DNA of 64,000 nucleotides, taken from the NCBI GenBank assembly GCA_014904845.1, contig MU119346.1, positions 1-64,000 of the forward strand, read 5' to 3'. Position numbers and translations under genes: made by a program. This DNA comes from Acephala macrosclerotiorum. Taxonomy: Eukaryota; Ascomycota; Leotiomycetes; Helotiales; Mollisiaceae. Each line of letters opens with the position of its first letter. Position 1 is the first letter of the stretch. Positions 57,343-64,000 of the stretch are shown piece by piece. The notes below the pieces were generated by a model. It searched no databases. It saw only the letters and a program-made list of their open reading frames with translations, and was not told the origin of the DNA.

Positions 57343-57894
57343 ATGGCGTCCACCCCCCTCTCCTCAACCACCATCCGTAGAGCACACCTCCCATTAACAA
57401 CCTCCTGCTCCTGCACCCCCAGAATCAGCCATCAGCAGCATCGAAACGCTTCACTTCTCCGCCGACCCCACCGCCCCTACACTTTCACCCAACTAATCAC
57501 CCTCTCCGACGGCTCAACCTACACCAGTAGAACCACCTCCCCAGCCCCCATATTCCGCTCCACAAAAGACACCCGGAACCATCCCCTCTGGCAACCCTCC
57601 CTCCTCTCATTACGAAACATAGAGCAGGATGAAGCTGGGCGATTACGAGCTTTTAGGGAGAGGTTTGGGAGGGGGTGGGATTTGGAGGCTGTTGAGGAGG
57701 CAGAAGGCGAGGGGGATGGGACGACGGCTATTGAAGTGCGAGGAAAGACAAGGGAGGGAAGGGATGATGGAGGAGAAAGCCTTATGGATTTAATTTCTGG
57801 GGGAGCGTATAATGGGGCGAGTGAGGGGAAGAGGTCCGGGATGGAGGCGTTGGCAGAGGCCGTTAAGAAGGCGGGAAAGAAGGGAAAGAAATGA
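57343..57894 (+). CDS. MRPL36: mitochondrial large-subunit ribosomal protein bL31m
   Basis: 183 codons, intronless. The N-terminal part is a Ser/Thr/Arg-rich import signal; RRPHRPYTFTQLITLSDGSTYTSRTTSPAPIFRSTKDTRNHPLWQPS is the conserved core of the fungal L31 family (yeast Mrpl36). The C-terminal half is an acidic-to-basic extension ending KKAGKKGKK, as in related ascomycetes. Functions in the mitoribosome. Confidence 0.85.
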   Translation: MASTPLSSTTIRRAHLPLTTSCSCTPRISHQQHRNASLLRRPHRPYTFTQLITLSDGSTYTSRTTSPAPIFRSTKDTRNHPLWQPSLLSLRNIEQDEAGRLRAFRERFGRGWDLEAVEEAEGEGDGTTAIEVRGKTREGRDDGGESLMDLISGGAYNGASEGKRSGMEALAEAVKKAGKKGKK

Positions 57895-58274
57895 GAGGTT
57901 GAAGGCAGTGAGTGGATGAAGCATAGTGGGGGAGCTGAGCTGTGTGGATTGGGTTGGAGGACATTATGGTTTGATTGGAGATGTGGATGTGAAAGGAGTC
58001 CAGCGTGGACCATTTCATCAATCTTTCTTTGATGTGGAGAACTTGGAAGTAGCGAATGTGTTCGATATTGTACAAATACATGTACAAACATGATTGGGGA
58101 TCAGGTGGCATAAACAACGGCGTTGGGTCTCGAAAAGAATGGATTACACTATGTACAGCTACTACATCCTGCAAGCAGCAATGGTATACCCCAAGCTGAT
58201 AATCATTTCTCCCATCAAACCCCTTCCCAAGAACTTTTCATGAAAGTAATCCTCCCTCCGTTCCATAGGATTGA
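57895..58274. other. convergent intergenic DNA
   Basis: 3' flanks of bL31m and Vps5. No gene. Confidence 0.5.
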
Positions 58275-60336
58275 TTAGTCGTCATCGTCATCATCTGCAG
58301 TTATAGTAGCTGCTGCTTGTGATTGTTGAGCTGTGTCGTTTGAAGCACGAGCTGCGGGCTCGACTGGCGGTCTGTAGAATGCGTTCTCGTTTTCTTCGGC
58401 GTCGAGTTGCATTAGGAAGGTTTCCCAGATCTCAATTAACTGTGACTTGTTAGTTGATATTCTTGGTAAACCCATGTGAAACTTACCTCTTTTTGAGCCT
58501 CGACAGCGCTCTCTAAGAATGTCTCGACAGCGCTCTTGAAATCCTCAACCTTTTCACGCTCGAATCTCTCGAGTTCAACTCTCATCAATCGACCCATATC
58601 CTCAAATAGAAGTCTAGCTTGATGTACTTTTCTTTCAGCATCAGCAACCTCTCCTTGAATCTGAGTCAAGCGATCCTGTTGTGTCTTGCCCTGTCGGAGT
58701 AGCTTATCTTGGGTAGACTTCCGCTTCTGCATCTCTTGCTCGGCATGTGACCATGCATAATAAGCTTTTTGACGAGAACCAAATGCTGTCTTGATACTGC
58801 CGATTAATCGAATGTACTCGTCAATAGTGATGCCAAGAGTTAGCACATCTTGTTGGGCTTGGCGGTCGTAAAGCTCCTTGATTCGGATTTGGAGGTCTGA
58901 GAGGCCTTCCAAGGGTCCGGATAATGATGCTGAGAGCTCGACAGTTGAAAGTGCATGGAGGGAAGCTGAGAAATCGCCTGCAGCTTCAGACATTCCTTTT
59001 CGCTGTGTCACGACTGTGTCCATAGCCTTGAGTAGAGCTTTGAGTTGATTCTCAAGAGCATCCAAGTAGACACGTCGCTCGTGGAACCACTACCGAGGTC
59101 AGTAACACTCCAACGTAATACTTCGATACACCCACATCATCTTGCTCTACAAACTTGCCACCTCCTCCAACAGAAATTCCCAATCCGCTGAACATACCCT
59201 TGCTCTCTGGCAATGGCTCTTTCCGCTCCTTATGCTTCACATCAATATTGAACGCCTCACTCTCCAAGAACAATTTCAAATCGGCATCGTGTTGAAGTGT
59301 AGGATGAGCGGCAGTCTTGTTCAGCATTCGTTCTAAAGCTGCTCTTCTCGATTCAACGAAATTAGAATCGAATCGACCAACAGCCTGCTTCTCTGGTGGA
59401 GGTGGTACTACAACACCAGGATTATTTGCGTGTAATGAGTTGTAAAGCCACAGAAAATCCCTATATCTTCGGCTGACAGCGAATTCGGGTTGTCGGTACG
59501 CCTTCGAGGTAGTCTATCAAATATCAGATTCCGAACCCCTCGCTTCAATCTGCATGTCTTACCTTCGTCCTAACAAGATAAACAATATGCGAACTCGTCA
59601 AATCCCCAACCTTATGCGGATCTCCCACCGTGATATCAAAGCTCGGCTTCGCCGCCTGCTCAACACTAACGCTAGGCTGCGTGTCCCTTCTCACCGGCGC
59701 CTGCTGTGAAGGCTGAACCGGAGGCGGTATTCGCGGACCAGACGAACCCGTCGTAACGTCATCGCTCAAATCGACAGAATCCAACATGCTCCCTCTCAGC
59801 GAGCTCTGGGAGGAAGCTACTGGCTGCCTGGCATTGTGTGTGAGCGTCTGCTCTTTCTGCGGCGGCGCGGGAGGCTGGTCGATTTGAGGGACCGGCGCAT
59901 TGTCTCCGAGCGGTCCTAGAGGTCCTAGAGAGTCGTCGAGAGCTTGGAGTCGGACGGGTTGTGTGGCTGGTCGTCGTGGGGTTCGAGGATTGCGTGCACC
60001 GGGTGATTTGAGAGGTTGCGTTGATGGAATTTGCAGAGACCCGGATGCCTTCGAAGCTTCTGCTTATTCATTAGAGAGTCCTGTATATAGTTTCAAAGCA
60101 ATTACCTGTTGATTCCTGGAATCCTGAAGCTTCTGGGGATTTGGGGTTGGATGGCGCACTGGATGGGACATCTGCATCACATGTCAGCCATTGGTTCAAG
60201 CTTTTCAATGCGATGAGCATTTCTTACCACCCCAAGGTGAATCTACTCCATCTTCTAAATCCATGGCTGCGATTGAGAGAGCGAGGTAGTTGGGAGTTGA
60301 CGAGCTCTCGAAGTCTGGAGCTTCTGGGACCGGCAT
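58275..60336 (-). CDS. vps5: retromer sorting nexin Vps5
   Basis: Exons 60336-60228, 60171-60106, 60059-59563, 59513-59136, 59089-58487, 58439-58275; 1818 nt, 605 aa, six exons with 46-60 nt introns. The N-terminal half is Pro/Gln-rich and disordered (GPLGPLGDNAPVP). The PX domain (about residues 205-330) has RRYRDFLWLYNSL, PPPPEKQAVGRF and NFVESRRAALERML. A BAR coiled-coil domain follows (ALENQLKALLKAMD, QEMQKRKSTQDKL, FEREKVEDFKSAVETFLE). An acidic tail ends in repeated Asp. With Vps17 it forms the membrane-bending part of endosome-to-Golgi retromer. An in-frame second Met at 60264 is also a possible start. Confidence 0.92.
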
Positions 60337-60797
60337 GGTGGAGGACCTAATGTACGTCGTCCATAATACGTTGCAGCGTTGTTGCCAAGATTGCAGAAGG
60401 CGAACAAAATTTCTTTAGGGATTGCTACTTGAATAAAGTTTTATAGGGAAGAAAGAGTCGAAACAACGCATTTCAAAGATTATGTAGATTATGTATCCAT
60501 GAAGCTCGTGTCAGAATATAATTGGTGTATCATTGTCTAATATTTGTTTTCGTATCTTCAGCGACAAACGCAAGCCTCAACCCGAGCACCCTGGCAATGC
60601 AGAGTAATTGCAGTAGCACAAGGCGCTTTTATGCATTTTCCTGCCTTTGCAGCCGTATATATCATCGGTGTGAGGTATGAACGTTCTCAATGTGCTACCA
60701 AAGCTATAGGTCTCCAGCGGAAGGTCGCAGGTGTCTGCAACTGCTACGAAATAGCTGCTCTAGCCGTAGAGGTCCTGCGGCATGACGCTATTAGAAA
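60337..60797. other. intergenic DNA
   Basis: Vps5 promoter and Med11 3' flank. No gene supported. Confidence 0.5.
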
Positions 60798-61415
60798 TTA
60801 TGTCATGTCCACATCCTCATCCTTGACCTCATCTTTGACTGTATGCCCATTGCTTGTACCCTCCATACCTTCCAGAAACCCCCTAGCCTTCTCCCACAAC
60901 TCAGCCTCAAAGTCCCTCCCAACCCGGCCACTTCTACTATTAAGCCAACCAATATCCAGCTTGCCCAGCCCAGTATCTCCAGAAGGCGCTTCCGTAGTAT
61001 CATCTTTGGGACTGCTCATTCTGCCTATTGTACTGGTATCCTCTTTCTCTTTAACTTTCTTTGCCCTCTCTGCAGGTATGATGTTTGCTTCCTCCAAGCC
61101 GTAGATCTGCCGGCGCATTCTTACATCAACTGATTGCAGGGTCTTGAGGAAGGTATTTGATGTGTGTTCGAAGACTGCACGACGCATGGACGGTGTCTGG
61201 GAGGGGTTGGATGCGGCAAGGGTTTCGAGGGCCTGGCCAGCAGATTTGAGGAGTTGGGTTATGCTCTAGATATTAGAGTTAGCAGCAGATCAATCAGTAC
61301 TGCGGCACAAATATACCTTGTCAATGTCGTTGAGCTGTTGAATGCGCTCTGCCTTCGTGAAAGGTCGATATGCAGCAGCAGAAGACGGTTCTTCGTCGCT
61401 GGATGGTGAAGACAT
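60798..61415 (-). CDS. med11: Mediator complex subunit 11
   Basis: Exons 61415-61317 and 61265-60798 (51-nt intron) give 567 nt, 188 aa. AERIQQLNDIDK, then SITQLLKSAGQALETLA, is the Med11 four-helix-bundle N-terminus, followed by MRRAVFEHTSNTFLKTLQSVDVRMRRQIYGLEEANIIP. The C-terminal Gly/Asp/Glu-rich tail ends DEDVDMT. Head-module subunit of the Mediator coactivator, nuclear. Divergent from TAF5, separated by 0.5 kb. Confidence 0.88.
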
Positions 61416-61951
61416 ATTGTCGAATATTTGTGATACTTATGGTGTTCTACTATCGATACAAGGAGCTGAAATGAGCAGCCTTGCTGTTAGGCAGTTGTTG
61501 AATTAATAGCTTGGGAGGATTGCTCTCAGTCCTTCAACATCATGAGCTAACCTATTATAGACTAGCCTATTTGACTTGAAGAAACAACTTTTTATCTCTA
61601 AGAGAAGAAAATTATCTTTCTTACTCACCAGCCCTCACTTCCTAGTTTTGTCTCCAGAGCGTACCCCATTTCATCGTAGTTTGTATTCCGTGAGCGAGTA
61701 GACAGTGATACTTCCCAATTGCGTTAGCCGCGCGGCTCTGCGGGAACGCTATAATGCGGCCGCATTGACTGATCTTCCGCCTTCGTATCTCGATCTGACC
61801 TTTGCCATCTTCCATCATAACCCCAAAATCTTTGAAGCCTTCAACGCGACCTAATACTACCGACCAATCCCTTAATTACGACATCACGGAGTCGTCCGCG
61901 GAATGAAAGACAACACCTCAAGAGAATAGGGTTGAAAGAGGAGCGGAGACG

Positions 61952-64000
61952 ATGTCGAATCACCAGGCACCCCCAGGTCCTGGCCCCAATGGTCCACCCA
62001 GCGCGGGTATCATGCAGCATTCGGCGGGTGGCCAAGCACCACAAACTCAAGGACAGAATCTGTCACAACAGAACCTAAACCAAATTGTAAGCCTATTGTT
62101 TACTTTGAAAAATTTTGGGTGTCATGCGCCGTACTATATTGCTCGTACTAAAATGCACCGTGTGCACTGAATGTTCTTCGAGAGAAGGGGTAAATAATCG
62201 AGCATAGACTGCCAAGTGGGACTTGAGCTGGTGAGTGCAATGCTCCTTCTATAGAAGCGAGCATGGTTGGCACCTTCCTGAGTTACCCTGGCATCTCTTG
62301 GCAGTAGCTAGTGGTGCTGCCACTCGACAAGATGTCTTCACCATGACTGCTCCCTCTCGCTGGACCAAATTTGGAGCGTATGTTCGACATCCTGATTCCT
62401 TTCTGCACCATGTCAGCCGAGGTAGAGAACGTGGATTATGTCGTGGTCAAGGGCACGAGGTACCGATTGCGGCCTGGACAGCCAGGAGAGCCATATTATA
62501 TGTGGGAGTTTGGGGATCTTGTCCGAGTTGAACCACTGAGCCCTAGGATCACTCCGCCTCGATGGGTCTCTCCGCCTTCTTTGGTTTCCTCGCCTCATAT
62601 GGGCTCTCCGGCGCCTGTGGTCTCCGCATTGGTGGCCACCGTTCGTCCGTCGCCTCTAGTCTCGCCAGCGCCTGCGGATCCTACGTGGTCCACAGTCTCT
62701 GTGCCGAATCGAGGTCATAAAATGGAGGCAACATGGAAGAAGGCCAACAGACTTGTATGTGTATTGCGATGCTGTTCTGGTTCTGGTGTTCTGTTGTGTT
62801 GTTGTGTCGTTTTTTTGTGTCATTTTGTTGCCCCGCACCCCATGCTTCAGCAGAGGTCGGCTGCTAGAACGCTAGCCCTGGATGGAATATCGGAGGCAGT
62901 GATGGGCCGAAGCGAGCTGATAAAGTTGTCAACCTCGTAGACCTTCGATTATTTTCTCGGTCCCTCTACACCTTCGGTCCCATCCTTTTGACAAATCGCC
63001 TACACCTTGGGATCTCTTTTAGGATCTGCTTTGTCTCCAGACCCCTTGAACCTTTGCATTGCGATCTGCTATTCTTGCTCCATCTATCTTCCCTTGCGTC
63101 GTCCAAAATGGACAAGAAGAGCGCGAGATCGCAGCCACAGCCACAAGCCCAGGCTCAGGCCCAAGCTCAGACTCAGTCGGTGGCTCAATCATATATCCAG
63201 GCTTTGGACAATCTTTAGGCCTCGGTTCAATCAAAGTCTCAATTCAGCGCCCAAAACACATCCAGTACTCGAACCAATACTAACGAAGCTGTGCGCAACA
63301 AGGTCCTCGAATACCTTGTGAAGAAAGGCTACAGTAGAACAGAGCAGACCCTTCGTGCGGAGTCGGCACATGTGGACAGTGATGGCAGACCTATCCAACC
63401 TGCACCTGAAAGCCATGGATATCCCAAATACTCGAAGGCCTTTACGCTCATCCGCGACTGGGCTGAAGGTGCTCTTGAAGTCTACAAAGTAAGCTTCGGC
63501 CTCCCCCAGAGAACTACTGCCACTGACATGTTTCTAGTTCGAAGCCCGGCGATTACTGTGGCCCATGTTTGTCTACTCATTTCTCGAGCTGACCAACAGT
63601 CACGGCGGTGATGAGGGCGGAAAGTTCTTTGCAGCTTTCAGTCAACCATTCGAGTCGCTCCACGCCGATGAGCTCAGACAGCTAGAGATAATCAAGCTTC
63701 CGATACACGTTAGGGAGAACGAGACTGCGCAAATTTACCGAAGCAACAAATACCGAATTCCTCTCAACAGTCATGTGTATTACAGTCTGACAACCTTCCT
63801 TGAGCAGAAGGACAATCCGACAGATGGCGGCGGCACAGTTCTTCACCTTATTCAAACCTACTGCGCCTTACGGGAGACGCAACGAGGACCCTTGGACCAA
63901 TACAGCTTCGATGCCATTGTAAATAAGGCAAAAAGCTTGAACGTTGACGACTCGGACGTACAAGAAGGTATCGAAGGTGCTTTTACCGGTGTCAGCAACA
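61952..64000 (+). CDS. taf5: TFIID subunit TAF5, 5' part (continues beyond the window)
   Basis: Exons 61952-62086, 63303-63488, 63538 to the window end. Exon 1 codes 45 Pro/Gly/Gln residues ending QNLNQI. Exon 2 continues directly with the LisH motif VLEYLVKKGYSRTEQTLRAE, and exon 3 with the TAF5 N-terminal domain (FEARRLLWPMFVYSFLEL and FAAFSQPFE). The WD40 part lies outside the window. The first intron would be 1216 nt, over twenty times the usual size here, and contains another ORF. Alternatively exon 1 belongs elsewhere and TAF5 starts nearer: sequence just upstream of 63303 (SAQNTSSTRTNTNEAVRNK) is in frame with exon 2, back to a TAG at 63217. Confidence 0.82.
62409..62940 (+). CDS. ORF inside the TAF5 first intron
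   Basis: From the Met at 62410 it reads SAEVENVDYVVVKGTRYRLRPGQPGEPYYMWEFGDLVRVEP, which looks like a small folded domain, followed by a Pro/Ser-rich linker with SP-x-x-SPxP repeats; the last part becomes Cys-rich and less protein-like, so an intron or end near 62760 is likely. Upstream an overlapping frame reads TAPSRWTKFGAY. No family recognised. Nested gene, alternative exon or chance ORF cannot be told apart here. Confidence 0.3.

Noticed and set aside
57519..58091. 190-codon minus ORF opposite bL31m
   Set aside because: Shadow of the bL31m gene and its 3' flank; Pro/Ser-rich with no signal.

Overview
This is a nuclear contig fragment from a filamentous ascomycete (Pezizomycotina; Helotiales/Leotiomycetes is my guess, not proven). 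Reasons: dense genes with 45-80 nt introns, a fungal carbohydrate-active gene set (GH1, GH128, an LPMO-like protein, a CBM1 protein), HET and APH family remnants, fungal housekeeping genes (Vps5, Med11, TAF5, mitochondrial bL31), and AT-rich blocks whose repeat copies differ almost only by transitions, the signature of RIP (repeat-induced point mutation).

Layout. 1-7780: a Fot1/pogo-type DNA transposon, reading on the minus strand and running off the left edge, split by a RIP-degraded Ty1/copia retrotransposon with 234-bp LTRs. 8404-12081: an apparently intact Argonaute gene (minus, 6 exons, 1135 codons) with three N-terminal CCHC-like zinc knuckles and two GC-AG introns. About 13758-16535: a decayed Argonaute paralog that has lost the PIWI segment carrying two catalytic acids. 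16958-17922: YWTD beta-propeller gene. 18779-18990: nucleobase permease fragment. 19775-21977: a second Fot1/pogo copy with near-perfect TIRs and TA target duplication, its interior RIP-mutated, ending 264 bp before the GH1 start codon.

22242-24176 GH1 beta-glucosidase; 24337-25484 2OG-Fe(II) oxygenase-like protein; about 25970-26450 broken M20 carboxypeptidase; 26903-27982 GH128 glucanase; 28467-28739 a MITE-like element; 30915-32284 SSU1-type sulfite/C4-dicarboxylate transporter; 33624-36405 Ser/Thr-rich plus cysteine-module secreted protein; about 37200-37980 broken Atg22-like transporter; 41104-41918 LPMO-like gene with a frameshift; 42937-45344 Ser/Thr-rich CBM1 protein. 45846-52775 holds lineage-specific ORFs, a HET remnant and a frameshifted APH gene. 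54074-64000 is a conserved housekeeping block: flavin-reductase-fold protein, bL31m, Vps5, Med11 and the 5' part of TAF5.

The left half looks like an accessory, transposon-bordered compartment where a small-RNA effector (Argonaute) sits between silenced transposons and next to its own dead paralog. The right end is stable core genome. Exon models were spliced by hand; where total CDS length is divisible by three and both splice ends are good I treat the model as firm.
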